DNA of 64,000 bases from Candidatus Nitrospira kreftii (GTDB taxonomy: Bacteria; Nitrospirota; Nitrospiria; Nitrospirales; Nitrospiraceae). The translations under genes and the position numbers were made by a program. Below, piece by piece: positions 53,070-62,373 of this stretch. Numbering within the stretch: position 1 is the stretch's first letter; every line of letters begins with the position of its first letter. Under the pieces are notes generated by a model, which ran no database searches, was not told the origin of the DNA, and saw only the letters and a list, made by a program, of their open reading frames with translations. The stretch is from contig CP047423.1 in assembly GCA_014058405.1 (NCBI GenBank), forward strand, positions 992,001 through 1,056,000. The letters are read 5' to 3'.

Positions 53070-54020
53070 ATGAGAATAGCGCAGACGACCAACAAGAAAT
53101 TGGTGTTTGCCATTCTTCTCTCCGTCCTCACCGTCGGATTGCTGCTGACGATGGGGCAAGTACCATTGGCCGTCAGTCAACCGGTGACTATTCCGGCAAA
53201 GACGGTCAAGGGCCCGATTCCCATGGACGGCGCCAATCCCATTTGGGAAAGTGTTCCAGGTGTCGTTATTCCGTTGAGCGGGCAATTGATTACCACACCG
53301 ATGCACCCCAACATCTCCGTGAAGTCGGTGTTCGTCAAGGCCATGACCAATGGAAAGGAGATCGGGTTGCGGTTGGAGTGGAATGACCAGACGAAGAATG
53401 ACACAGCGATCGGCCCACAGGACTTCCGAGACCAAGTGGCGGTGATGTTTCCTGTCAATACGGCCGGGGCTCCACCGTTCCAGTGCATGGGGCAATCCGG
53501 TGGGACGACCAACATCTGGCGGTGGAATGCGGAATGGCAGAAGGACATCGGCAAGGACAGCGCAGGTATCTGGGACGTGGACGATCAATATCCTGGCATT
53601 TTCTGGGACTATTATTTTGAAGAGCCTGCCGGCGGCGTGACCTATCCGGACCGAATTGGCCGAAGCCTGGGGCCTTTCAATTCCGGCATTTGGTCTGGCA
53701 ACATTATGTCCGACCCGACGCTCCGCGTGAGTTCAGTGGAGGATTTGAGCGCGAATGGCTTCAGCACGCTCACGACCCAGGCGCATCAGGATGTTATCGG
53801 GAATGGCGTGTGGGAACCATCAGGGTCGATCAAGGGCGGTGGGTACACCGGTCCGACCTGGCGGGTTGTCGTGAAGCGGACCTTGGAAAATGGTGATGCA
53901 AATGATGTCCAGTTCAAATCCGGGATGTCTGTGCCGATCGCCTTTGCAGTGTGGGATGGGGCCAACATCGAACGGAACGGCATGAAGTCATTGTCGACCT
54001 GGTTCACGCTGAAACTCTAA
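53070..54020 (+). CDS. NxrC-like heme-binding gamma subunit
   Basis: 316 residues, ATG with AGGAGG at ideal spacing. Sec signal peptide (about 1-36). The mature part is the ethylbenzene-dehydrogenase-type gamma domain: P-I-P-M-D-G-A-N-P-I-W, L-E-W-N-D-Q-T-K-N-D, P-P-F-Q-C-M-G-Q with Met in the position of the heme b axial ligand, S-S-V-E-D-L-S-A-N-G-F-S-T-L-T and a closing W-F-T-L-K-L. Nitrospira NxrC subunits have this architecture and pass electrons from NxrB to cytochrome c. It follows the chaperone directly. Subunit identity with the true NxrC of this strain is likely but unproven. Confidence 0.82.
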   Translation: MRIAQTTNKKLVFAILLSVLTVGLLLTMGQVPLAVSQPVTIPAKTVKGPIPMDGANPIWESVPGVVIPLSGQLITTPMHPNISVKSVFVKAMTNGKEIGLRLEWNDQTKNDTAIGPQDFRDQVAVMFPVNTAGAPPFQCMGQSGGTTNIWRWNAEWQKDIGKDSAGIWDVDDQYPGIFWDYYFEEPAGGVTYPDRIGRSLGPFNSGIWSGNIMSDPTLRVSSVEDLSANGFSTLTTQAHQDVIGNGVWEPSGSIKGGGYTGPTWRVVVKRTLENGDANDVQFKSGMSVPIAFAVWDGANIERNGMKSLSTWFTLKL

Positions 54021-54082
54021 TGTCTCAGTCGATGTGCGGGGCGTTGTTGCTATAACTGAACGCGTCCAGTAGTGAAAGAGAA

Positions 54083-54132
54083 GCCTCGGATCGATTCCTG
54101 CCAGGAAGGGATGGTCCGAGGCTCTTTTTTTT
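54083..54132 (+). terminator. rho-independent terminator after the NxrC-like gene
   Basis: Stem GCCTCGGA (54083-54090) with TCCGAGGC (54115-54122) encloses a small inner hairpin (CCTGCCAGG) and is followed by a run of eight T residues at 54125-54132. Confidence 0.9.
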
Positions 54133-54257
54133 CGATGATGATATCGACAGTTGGAGGAATGTCGGCCTGTGGGATTGCATTTCACAAACTGCGGGAGGTA
54201 TAAGAAGAACATTCATCGAAATCACTGATTTTTCAGAATAAAAGGACTTGCTTTGCC

Positions 54258-56036
54258 ATGAAAGTCTCGTTGCTGTTCCCTCCGACATGGCACCCTTCTC
54301 AGCCCTATCTCAGCTTGCCGTCTTTGACGGGATTTCTGCACCAGGGTGGAGTTTCCGACGTTTCACAACGCGATCTCGGCATCGAATTGCTGGATACGGT
54401 ACTGACCCGAAGTTATGCGGCTGAGGTGTATCAACTCTTGATCGCCAAGCAGCGTGAGCTTGAGCGGTCTCAGACCGGAGAGACCGGTGCCGGCAGTCGA
54501 GAGCACTATGCAAAAGTGACTGATTCTCTCGATCGATTCTCCTATCTCGTTGACCGTATCGAGCTCGCCAAAGAGACATTGCGCAGTGAGGGGTTTTACG
54601 ATCCGGATGCCTATCGCGCCAGCCTGTTCATGATCGATAAATGGTTGGAAGTCGTCTCCGCAGTCTACTTTCCGACCCGACTCACGGTTGTGGATAATCA
54701 GTTTGGAAACTACTCGATCTATTCTTCCAAAGATCTGATGAAGGTCGTTCGGGACGAGGCACAGAATCCCTTTCTCAGCCTCTTCCGGAACCGATTCATT
54801 CCGTCGATCGTCGACAGCCGCCCCGATCTCATTGGGGTGTCAATCACCGCGACCTCGCAGATCATTCCCGGGCTGACACTCTGTCGGTTGATCAAAGAGG
54901 CCGCTCCCGACCTCCACGTGACCATCGGTGGCAGCATCTTTACTCGTCTCGTCGACAACATCCGCCGCTGTCCGAATCTGTTCGAGTTAGCTGACGATAT
55001 CGTCGTATTCGAAGGGGAAACGGCTTTGCTGGAATTGGTGAATCAGCTGGCAGGCAAGAAGGATTACAGCAAGGTTCCGAACCTCATCTATCGTAACAAC
55101 GGGAAAATCACCATCAACCAGCCGTTCTACTCAGAAAATGTCAATCAACTCCCGGCGCCGAACTACGATGGGTTTCCGCTGGATCGCTATTTGTCGCCGG
55201 AACCGGTGCTTCCGGTCCAGTTTTCTCGCGGGTGTTACTATAAAGATTGCGCATTCTGCGCGCTCACCCTCGATCACCAGAATTTCCGTCAGAAAGACCC
55301 AGCGCGGACCATCGAAGAATTGCAGTGGCTCAAGCAACGCTATGGTGTACGGCATTTCTTTTTCACGGACGAGTGCTTCGCGTTGGCGCCGACGAAACGG
55401 TTGTGTCAGCAGATGATCGAGAAACAACTCGATGTGAAATGGACCTGCGAGATGCGGTTCGAGAAAAACCTCTCTCGCGAGCTATTGGCCTCCATGAGGC
55501 ATGCCGGCTGTTTGAAGATCGTCTTCGGATTGGAATCCTTCAATCAGCGCATCATGGATTTCATGAAAAAGGGGATCAAGCAAGAATGGGTTCGGCGCAT
55601 CGCGAATGATTGCGTCGATCTCGGGATTGCCGTGCATTGTTACATCATCGTCGGGTTCCCTACGGAAAAAGAAGAAGAAGCGCTGGAAACGATGAACTTC
55701 ATCGTCGAAAACAAGAGACTGCATCAATCATACGGATTTTCTTGCCAGCCCTGCTTGTTCGATTTGGAAAAAGAAGCCCCGATCATGAGCGACCCTGGCG
55801 CATACGGGATTCGTCGTATCATGCGGCCGTCTGCGGAGGACCTCAGCCTTGGTTTCTTCTACGAGGTGCAAGAGGGTATGACTCCCGATGAAGCGGAACG
55901 GCTCTACCAATATGTGTATGAGCGGATCAGCGAGGTGGTATGCGAACTCCCGTTCAACTATGCCATGGCGGATGGATTGTTGTACATCTCACGGGCAAAG
56001 GAAGGTGCTGAGCAGGCACCATTGGCCGCACGTTGA
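54258..56036 (+). CDS. B12-binding radical SAM protein
   Basis: 592 residues. The N-terminal half has a B12-binding-like pattern (P-P-x-W, S-L-P-S-L-T-G-F-L, later G-V-S-I-T-A-T-S and I-T-I-G-G-S). The radical SAM cluster is C-Y-Y-K-D-C-A-F-C near residues 325-333, a C-x4-C-x2-C spacing rather than the usual x3, followed by H-F-F-F-T-D-E and E-S-F-N-Q-R. It would use SAM and cobalamin in the cytoplasm. The substrate is unknown; possible roles are heme, quinone or cofactor modification for the respiratory complex. Its stop codon lies inside a promoter for the next gene. Confidence 0.85.
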   Translation: MKVSLLFPPTWHPSQPYLSLPSLTGFLHQGGVSDVSQRDLGIELLDTVLTRSYAAEVYQLLIAKQRELERSQTGETGAGSREHYAKVTDSLDRFSYLVDRIELAKETLRSEGFYDPDAYRASLFMIDKWLEVVSAVYFPTRLTVVDNQFGNYSIYSSKDLMKVVRDEAQNPFLSLFRNRFIPSIVDSRPDLIGVSITATSQIIPGLTLCRLIKEAAPDLHVTIGGSIFTRLVDNIRRCPNLFELADDIVVFEGETALLELVNQLAGKKDYSKVPNLIYRNNGKITINQPFYSENVNQLPAPNYDGFPLDRYLSPEPVLPVQFSRGCYYKDCAFCALTLDHQNFRQKDPARTIEELQWLKQRYGVRHFFFTDECFALAPTKRLCQQMIEKQLDVKWTCEMRFEKNLSRELLASMRHAGCLKIVFGLESFNQRIMDFMKKGIKQEWVRRIANDCVDLGIAVHCYIIVGFPTEKEEEALETMNFIVENKRLHQSYGFSCQPCLFDLEKEAPIMSDPGAYGIRRIMRPSAEDLSLGFFYEVQEGMTPDEAERLYQYVYERISEVVCELPFNYAMADGLLYISRAKEGAEQAPLAAR

Positions 56037-56062
56037 CCCGATTTTTTTGTGACCGCTATAAT
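56033..56062 (+). promoter_or_regulatory. sigma70 promoter overlapping the end of the radical SAM gene
   Basis: TTGACC at 56033-56038 and a consensus TATAAT at 56057-56062 are separated by 18 bp. The stop codon of the radical SAM gene lies inside the -35 box. It would start a transcript near 56069, just before the membrane protein gene. Confidence 0.7.
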
Positions 56063-56086
56063 ACCCAGTCTGTGATGGGTGGAGTG

Positions 56087-57211
56087 ATGAGCGTAGCCGC
56101 ACGAAGCGAACGGTTGACGGGAAGGATTTCGGACTTCGGCCCGTTGTTCGAGTATACCGTCAAATTGGTCCTGCTGGCGTCATTCCTCGAGCTGGTGCTC
56201 TATCGTTTGCTCTCACGTCTCGGAATGCATCTGAGTAAAATGGCAGCGGATCATCCATGGATTACGCCGACGTTTACCGCGTTGACCGAAGTCGGGACAT
56301 GGCTGATCAACATCGTTGCCGTGTTGTTGTTCCTGGCTCTCATATTGACCATCACCAACCGATGGAGAGGCCAGGGCACAAGTGGGCTGGTCAGGGGAGG
56401 AATCGCAGGCACGGTCCTATTGTTGCTGCTGACCATCATGTTCCTCGTTGTGCAGCCTGGGATGCTGGGCTCGGTCCTCTACAACGGTTTGACGCTCGTG
56501 ATTCTAACGGTATTCATGTCGGAGTACTGGATCACCCATCGCGAGTCAACGCAACGAGTGTTGGCAGCCGTCTACTATCTCGGTGTCTCCGGATGGTTGT
56601 ACTATCAGATCGTGTCGACCTTTTACAGTTGGACCGGGGCGCTCGCTGCGCCTCCGTTGGTGTATGAATCGCACCGTGCGGGTGAAGCGTTTATGCTTCT
56701 GGCCAGTTACCTGGTTTTTGTCGCCTACGGGAAGAGCAAGAGCGTCTCGCTTCGTACGAAAAATCGACGTCAATTGAGCCGAGCCATTTGGTTTTGGTCG
56801 ACCGCCGCGATCCTGTTCTCGACGATGATCGTCGCCGACTATCTCTTGGATCTGTACAGCCCGGCATTTGCCTCAGCCGTTCGGCAGGCTTCGCAAGGCA
56901 TCGGCTGGATCTTCCAATTCGGTATGGGTTACACGTTCTATCTGCCCTTCGCAATTTATGTCGGTGGACTGCTGTGCTGGTCGTATACGGTGGTGAAATT
57001 GTTGATGACGGGGCGATTGGCTGGTTATGGGATCGGGCTCATGTTCCTCGCTGGCTACGCATTATTGTTCTCGAACCTTACGTTGATGGTCATCCTTGGA
57101 GTGATGTTGCTCGCGCTTGACCGAGCGAAGGCGAGCACGACGGAAGCATTGTCGACGACGAGAAGCTCCGTGATGCCTGCAGCGGAGAGACTGATGACGG
57201 GGCAAGCATAA
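56087..57211 (+). CDS. multi-span membrane protein of unknown function
   Basis: About 374 residues from the ATG at 56087 (another ATG at 56075 and GTG at 56084 are possible; no ideal Shine-Dalgarno). About ten hydrophobic helices with few charged residues, a basic loop near S-K-S-V-S-L-R-T-K-N-R-R and a polar C-terminus. No recognised family. It sits between the radical SAM gene and a TPR gene, with its own promoter, and probably belongs to the same respiratory-maturation locus. Confidence 0.65.
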   Translation: MSVAARSERLTGRISDFGPLFEYTVKLVLLASFLELVLYRLLSRLGMHLSKMAADHPWITPTFTALTEVGTWLINIVAVLLFLALILTITNRWRGQGTSGLVRGGIAGTVLLLLLTIMFLVVQPGMLGSVLYNGLTLVILTVFMSEYWITHRESTQRVLAAVYYLGVSGWLYYQIVSTFYSWTGALAAPPLVYESHRAGEAFMLLASYLVFVAYGKSKSVSLRTKNRRQLSRAIWFWSTAAILFSTMIVADYLLDLYSPAFASAVRQASQGIGWIFQFGMGYTFYLPFAIYVGGLLCWSYTVVKLLMTGRLAGYGIGLMFLAGYALLFSNLTLMVILGVMLLALDRAKASTTEALSTTRSSVMPAAERLMTGQA

Positions 57212-57231
57212 ACTAAAGAACGAGATATGTG

Positions 57232-58038
57232 ATGGATACACCTGAACCGACAACATCCCAAACAGATATGGCGGTTGATTCTGGAGATCTCCCTCTTTCG
57301 CCGGACGAAGAAATTGCCGGAATCGAAAAGTTGTTGGCGAGTGAGCCTGATGATTTTCAGGCACGCTGCCGTCTCGGCGAGTTGTATTTCAGCAAGGGGC
57401 GACTGGATGATGCCTTGGCGGAAGTCAAGAAGTCGATCGAGATGGCCGAAGGGCTTCGCGCGGAGATGAATCGCTCGCTGGCCATGTACTATGCCAACCT
57501 CGGAACGATCTACGCGACCAAGAGCATGAGCGACGAGGCCGAGGCGGAATTCCGGCATGCGCTGGAGATTTTTCCGCATGATGTGTTGGCCTTGTTCAAC
57601 CTGGGAAGGCTCTATGCAGACAAAAAGAAATACATGGAGGCGAAGGATTATTACGAGCGTCTCGTCGAGATCACACCGGATGATCCGATCGCGTGGTATA
57701 ACCTCGCTGGGGTCTATGTCGAACTGGATAATCCTCAAGTCTCCGACTACAACACGATCGATATGGGGATTCAGTGTTATCTTCGCACGTTGGAGCTGGA
57801 CCCCAAGCATTTGGAGTCGAGCTTCAAGCTCATGGAAATCGCCCTCAACCACAAAAAGACCGATTTGGCGATCCGGGTCATGGAAAGCGCAGTCGAGCAC
57901 AATCCGGATGAGCCCCTTGCGTACTACAATCTGATCAGTGTGTACGATAAGTGCAAGATGTTCGAACAGGCAGAAGAAGCTCGCAAACGGCTAAAAGATC
58001 GGTTTGCCAAAAAGGTAAAAGACAATCCTCGGTCCTGA
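57232..58038 (+). CDS. TPR-repeat protein
   Basis: 268 residues from the ATG at 57232. After a short acidic N-terminus six tetratricopeptide repeats can be read ([42 protein letters not shown] and others). No signal peptide, so cytoplasmic. TPR proteins act as adaptors; next to tatA and a Tat-type enzyme chaperone it may organise assembly. Confidence 0.88.
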   Translation: MDTPEPTTSQTDMAVDSGDLPLSPDEEIAGIEKLLASEPDDFQARCRLGELYFSKGRLDDALAEVKKSIEMAEGLRAEMNRSLAMYYANLGTIYATKSMSDEAEAEFRHALEIFPHDVLALFNLGRLYADKKKYMEAKDYYERLVEITPDDPIAWYNLAGVYVELDNPQVSDYNTIDMGIQCYLRTLELDPKHLESSFKLMEIALNHKKTDLAIRVMESAVEHNPDEPLAYYNLISVYDKCKMFEQAEEARKRLKDRFAKKVKDNPRS

Positions 58039-58061
58039 TTTTTTATAGGAAGGGGTGCACT

Positions 58062-58334
58062 ATGTTTGGTAGCTTGGGGTTCACGGAGCTGATCCTTATC
58101 CTCATGATCGTCTTGATCATTTTTGGCGCGGGGAAGCTCCCACAATTAGGCGAAGGGCTCGGTAAAGCGATCAAGGGATTCAAGAAGTCTGTGCACGAAG
58201 CGGAGGCGATTGAGGCCGAAGCCCAAGCAGCTGCTCAACAGAGTACTGCGCCGCAAGCCGTTGCCGCCGCGCCGCCGCATACGTCATTGAATCAGCCGGC
58301 TGAAGCCACCGCCCAGCCTGCCCAGCGGTCGTAA
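58062..58334 (+). CDS. tatA: Sec-independent translocase subunit TatA/E
   Basis: 90 residues, AGGAAGGGG upstream of the ATG. Single N-terminal helix with [13 protein letters not shown], then the [10 protein letters not shown] hinge and an amphipathic helix typical of TatA, plus an Ala/Pro tail. TatA forms the protein-conducting pore for folded, cofactor-containing proteins such as NxrA-type enzymes. No tatB/tatC is in the window. Confidence 0.92.
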   Translation: MFGSLGFTELILILMIVLIIFGAGKLPQLGEGLGKAIKGFKKSVHEAEAIEAEAQAAAQQSTAPQAVAAAPPHTSLNQPAEATAQPAQRS

Positions 58335-58346
58335 CCGGCGCATACG

Positions 58347-59600
58347 ATGGATACTGAACTGGAGTTGGCCGCGGGGTATATCGAGACCTTTGCCGGAAAC
58401 GGCAAAGCGAGAAGCACGGGTGACGGCAAGCGCGCAGTCAAGGCCGGGATCCCGCTCCCGCACCACGTCGCCCTCGACAAGAACGAGCAGTGGCTGTACT
58501 TCGCCGAGTCGGGATCCGATCGTGTCCGCCGCATTCATCTGCAGGAAGGCACCCTTCACAATTTCGCAGGAATCGGGGAGACCTGTTATAGCGGGGACGA
58601 AGGTCTTTGTGGAGAAGCGGGGTTGTACCTGCCGCTCGCAGTTGCCTTTGATTCATTGAACAATCTGTACATCTGTGATTCCGGAAGCAATCGGATTCGA
58701 CGGGTTGATCGGGAGACCGGTGTCATCACCACCGTGGTCGGTACCGGCCAGCATGGCTTCAACGGGGACGGGCCTGCGCTCGAGATCAATCTGACGTGGC
58801 CGGCGGCGATTGCGTTCGGCGAAGACGACGTTCTCTATATCGCTGATACCCAAGCGCATAAAGTTCGGCACTATGATTCCAAGACCGGAATAGTCACGAC
58901 GATTGCGGGAACTTGGACGGCTGAGGACGAAGCGCGCGATCAGCCGTTAGTGGCGAGAAACTTGGTCGTGCTGTCCGGGGATGCCATCGGAATTGATTTC
59001 AGCGATGATCAGGGATGGCTCATGCCGGTCTGTTCCGATGGGTTGGATATGTCGATGTATTTGGACGATGGAAAACCAGCGATGGAGGCCCGTCTCTACG
59101 ACATCGTTGGTCTTGCGGTAGACGGCAAGGGTCACGTGTACGTGGTCGACAAGGGGAGCAATCGCGTTCGCAAGATCGACGCGCAGACAGGAGTCATTTT
59201 AACCGTCGCGGGTATTTGTCGATATGGATATGATGGCGACGACAAGCCGGCCGTCAGAGCCATGCTCCACGCCCCAGAAGCCGTGATCTTTGACCGACAG
59301 GACAATCTGTATATCTCCGACACCATGAATCACCGGATACGTAAAGTCGATGCGAAGACCGGCGTCATCACGACGGTGGCCGGGAATGGGGATAGTGGGT
59401 ATGAAGACAAGAATATCGGCGGCTGCGGCGCCGCGCGATTTGTCGCCAAAGAATCCGCTGGAATGTTAAAACACGGCGACGGTCTGCTCGGGATCGAAGC
59501 GGTGGTGAACTCTCCCGTCGGTCTGGCCTTGGACTCGCAGGGCCATCTCTATATCTGTGAGCGCGGAGAAAACAAGATCCGCCGATTGAAGCTTTCGTAG
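58347..59600 (+). CDS. NHL-repeat beta-propeller protein
   Basis: 417 residues. Six NHL-type blades can be seen: repeating I-x-T-x-A-G, G-x(n)-D-S/T-x-x-H-R-I-R-K/R and L-Y-I-C/S-D/E motifs with the characteristic I-R-R/K-V-D-x-x-T-G-V-I-T-T-V. No signal peptide is evident, so cytoplasmic, which is unusual for a gene surrounded by exported cytochromes. NHL propellers bind proteins or act as lactonase-like enzymes. It starts 12 bp after tatA, so co-transcription is likely. Confidence 0.85.
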   Translation: MDTELELAAGYIETFAGNGKARSTGDGKRAVKAGIPLPHHVALDKNEQWLYFAESGSDRVRRIHLQEGTLHNFAGIGETCYSGDEGLCGEAGLYLPLAVAFDSLNNLYICDSGSNRIRRVDRETGVITTVVGTGQHGFNGDGPALEINLTWPAAIAFGEDDVLYIADTQAHKVRHYDSKTGIVTTIAGTWTAEDEARDQPLVARNLVVLSGDAIGIDFSDDQGWLMPVCSDGLDMSMYLDDGKPAMEARLYDIVGLAVDGKGHVYVVDKGSNRVRKIDAQTGVILTVAGICRYGYDGDDKPAVRAMLHAPEAVIFDRQDNLYISDTMNHRIRKVDAKTGVITTVAGNGDSGYEDKNIGGCGAARFVAKESAGMLKHGDGLLGIEAVVNSPVGLALDSQGHLYICERGENKIRRLKLS

Positions 59601-59681
59601 TCAAGACTTCATCATCGTCACGTTTGTCTCATCCCCATTTTGTGGTATTCTGAGCTCAATGTGTTCTCGGAGTACTGTACG

Positions 59682-60506
59682 GTGCCAATAACGTCGATCG
59701 GCAGTTCTCGTTCCCACCTTTTTGGATTTTTCTCCGGACTGATCGTCCTCGCCAGTGTCCTCGGTGCATTCGGGATTCCGCTGGTCAGTTCCGAAGGGAT
59801 GGCGGTCAGGTCTTATATGGTCCAAGGGGATCTGCCGAATGCCGCCGATGACGCAGCGTGGCAAAAGGTTCCACCCATCACGATTCCTCTGAGCGGACAG
59901 GTCATTACCAGACCGGTGTGGCCCGAGCCGACGGTGCGCGCACTGACCGTGCGGTCCATACACAACGGCACCGATATCGCCTTTCTCTTGGAATGGCAAG
60001 ACAACACGAAGAACGATCGTCTGACTCCGGGTACGTTTCGAGATGGGGTTGCGATCGGCCTTCCGCTCGGCGATGCTCCGGCTTTTTTCTGCATGGGGCA
60101 GCTAGATCACTACATCAACATCTGGCATTGGAAGGCGGATTGGCAAAGCGATATCGATCGGCGCGCTGCTCGGACCTCGGAGAAGAAAGAAGGTGGTGTG
60201 CGGACATTCGAGGTTATTCCACGACGGGCCTCCTCCGTGGAGGATCTGATCGGTGGAGGATTCAGTACCTTGACCACCAAGGAAAAGCAGGGACGCGTGC
60301 AGGGGCAAGCTTTCTGGAAGGACGGTATCTGGCACGTTGTGATGCGGCGTCCACTTCAGAGCGACGAACAAGAGAATGAAGCGAAACTTGTTCCAGGCCG
60401 CGTCCAGGCCATCTCATTCTCCGTCTGGAATGGGGAAAATAAAGAGCGAAATGGGCAGAAGGCCGTGGCCCCATGGTTTTATCTCCGTCTCGACCCAATG
60501 ACATAA
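59682..60506 (+). CDS. second NxrC-like heme-binding protein
   Basis: About 274 residues from the GTG at 59682 (GGAG 9 bp upstream); a TTG at 59640 is also in frame. Signal peptide, then the same gamma-domain pattern as the gene at 53070: A-W-Q-K-V-P-P-I-T-I-P-L-S-G, F-L-L-E-W-Q-D-N-T-K-N-D, A-F-F-C-M-G-Q with the candidate heme-ligand Met, and S-S-V-E-D-L-x-G-G-G-F-S-T-L-T-T. It is about 40 residues shorter in the middle than the first copy. Nitrospira species often carry several NxrC versions; which one binds NxrAB is unknown. Confidence 0.8.
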   Translation: MPITSIGSSRSHLFGFFSGLIVLASVLGAFGIPLVSSEGMAVRSYMVQGDLPNAADDAAWQKVPPITIPLSGQVITRPVWPEPTVRALTVRSIHNGTDIAFLLEWQDNTKNDRLTPGTFRDGVAIGLPLGDAPAFFCMGQLDHYINIWHWKADWQSDIDRRAARTSEKKEGGVRTFEVIPRRASSVEDLIGGGFSTLTTKEKQGRVQGQAFWKDGIWHVVMRRPLQSDEQENEAKLVPGRVQAISFSVWNGENKERNGQKAVAPWFYLRLDPMT

Positions 60507-60570
60507 CCGTAGGACGTCAGTAGGCGTTTCCCTAGACGCGAAGCCGTTCGCTGGTCGGAGAGGGAAGATT

Positions 60571-61005
60571 TTGAAAGACTCTATTCTTGTGGGAATTATG
60601 CTGTGGTGCGGTCTCTTATTCTGCGGGCCGCCGAGAGCGTTTGCAACCACTGACAGCGGTTCCATGACAGATGAAGAAGCGTCGAGTCTTGGCGAGGAGT
60701 TTGGTATCGTGGTGGGAGCGGTAGACGAGGAAATCCAGAAGGAACTGAAGTTGCAGCGAGCACAGGGTGTCGCGGTCTTTGAAGTGATCGGGAATTCCCG
60801 GGCGGATTATGCCGGGATCAAAGTTCGATCCGTCATCAAGGAAATCGACAAACAAGAGATTCGTACCATGACGGATTTCGGTCGAGCCTTGAAGAAAGCC
60901 ATGACAGGCTGCAACTTTACCGTCGGCACCTATGAGCCGGCAGAACCGGGGGAGCCGGTGAGCTGGGGCGTCAATTTTCACTTTGTCGGTTGTAAGCGAG
61001 ATTGA
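60571..61005 (+). CDS. small exported PDZ-domain protein
   Basis: 144 residues from a TTG preceded by GGAGAGGGAAG. Signal peptide (about 1-26, hydrophobic with a Cys pair), then one PDZ-type domain with Q-G-V-A-V-F-E-V-I-G-N-S-R-A-D-Y-A-G-I-K and V-I-K-E-I-D-K-Q-E-I. No protease domain. Possible chaperone or scaffold in the periplasm for the neighbouring cytochromes. Confidence 0.75.
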   Translation: MKDSILVGIMLWCGLLFCGPPRAFATTDSGSMTDEEASSLGEEFGIVVGAVDEEIQKELKLQRAQGVAVFEVIGNSRADYAGIKVRSVIKEIDKQEIRTMTDFGRALKKAMTGCNFTVGTYEPAEPGEPVSWGVNFHFVGCKRD

Positions 61006-61027
61006 TGGTGTTGGTGAGGGGTGAGGC

Positions 61028-62365
61028 GTGAGGGGTAAGGCGAACGGACATGGCGGTCGATTGCGGGTCGGCTGGGGTGTTGCGAGGTGCTGCCTTCTGT
61101 CGCTCACCGGTCTGATAGGCCTGTTGAGTAGTCTGCATTACGAGCAGGCGATCGCTGAGGAGGCGAACAGTCGGACTGGGTCTGAGTGGGTAACTGAAAT
61201 CGAGAAAGTCTTTATCCGGTCCGAAGAGTGTAAGCAATGTCATGCCCGTCATTATGAAGAGTGGAAAGGGGCGAGAGAGCAGACGCCGGACCTGAAGACC
61301 TTTGGTCGTGTGGATGCGGCTCTTCTGCATGGCACAGCGTTAGAATCCCCTGTCTTTCGAACCGTCTTGGGGCTTTGGAAGCAGACGAACCCGACGCCCG
61401 ACGAACAGCGTGGATGCCTCTCGTGCCATGTGCCGTCCGTGACCGTATTCCCACAGCATGCCGAGAAGATGGTGGCGGACATCCTTGCCGGTAAGCCTCG
61501 AGCGGAGGGGATCGGCTGTACGGCTTGCCATTTGATGAACGGAATTGACCAAAACACGCACTCACACCCGAACTTCAACCTGCAGCCCGGTAAGACTCTG
61601 TATGGGCCCTATTCCAATCCGGAAGAGAATCTCGTCCACCAGGCCGCGCAGTCGGATCAGTTTCGCGAAGTCAGTTTCTGTGTCTCTTGCCACTTTGATA
61701 AAGTGAAAGATGTGGCCCAGAAGGGCCTGCCCGGAGAAATTCTCCAAGGAACGGTTTGTCAGGATTGCCATATGGAACCGTCGACCGGGAGTTCCACCTC
61801 TCGACGCGGGGCGATGACCAGACCGATCGGGCGTCACTGGTTTCGCGGGGTCGTCGTCTCCGGCACGATGTTAAAAAACCGAAACGTCCAAGCTGAATGG
61901 ACGCCTCGTATCGACATTGAGGTGACAAAACTTGGGGCGATGGTCGAAGGAATCAGTGCGGTGAAAGTCGGGAGTCTGCCGCACAGTTTTCCAGATGGCG
62001 ATCCGATCCTGAAGCAGTTCTACCTGACTCTCACGGTAAAGGATGCGAAAGGCGAGACGTTAGTGGAAGAAACGAAGCAGTTTGGATTGTCATACGATGA
62101 GATCCTTCGCGGTCCGATTCCCGATCCTTTTGTGAAGGGCGGTACGACGAGGAAGGTTCCCTTTGCGCTCACGCTTCCTGCTGGGGCTGTTGCCTCGTCC
62201 GTTGAAGCCGTGCTGACGTACGCGCTGATTCCGACGCCGGCACCGGAATTACAGCACCAGTATCTCGCCACGCTGGGGACGGAGGCAGAGCGGGACGAGG
62301 CGAAGAAGATCATTCAGGAATATTCGCAACGGCACTTTTTGACGTATCGTGTGAAGAGGCTGTAG
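61028..62365 (+). CDS. pentaheme cytochrome c (cytochrome c554-like), copy 1
   Basis: 445 residues from a GTG in a GTGAGG-rich stretch. Signal peptide (about 1-42). Five C-x2-C-H sites: C-K-Q-C-H, C-L-S-C-H, C-T-A-C-H, C-V-S-C-H and C-Q-D-C-H, spaced like PF13435-type multiheme proteins, followed by a beta-rich C-terminal domain. Shares G-K-T-L-Y-G-P-Y and L-V-H-Q-A with the next gene. Expected role: periplasmic electron transfer; no catalytic activity can be assigned. Confidence 0.85.
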   Translation: MRGKANGHGGRLRVGWGVARCCLLSLTGLIGLLSSLHYEQAIAEEANSRTGSEWVTEIEKVFIRSEECKQCHARHYEEWKGAREQTPDLKTFGRVDAALLHGTALESPVFRTVLGLWKQTNPTPDEQRGCLSCHVPSVTVFPQHAEKMVADILAGKPRAEGIGCTACHLMNGIDQNTHSHPNFNLQPGKTLYGPYSNPEENLVHQAAQSDQFREVSFCVSCHFDKVKDVAQKGLPGEILQGTVCQDCHMEPSTGSSTSRRGAMTRPIGRHWFRGVVVSGTMLKNRNVQAEWTPRIDIEVTKLGAMVEGISAVKVGSLPHSFPDGDPILKQFYLTLTVKDAKGETLVEETKQFGLSYDEILRGPIPDPFVKGGTTRKVPFALTLPAGAVASSVEAVLTYALIPTPAPELQHQYLATLGTEAERDEAKKIIQEYSQRHFLTYRVKRL

Positions 62366-62373
62366 CGCATGCG

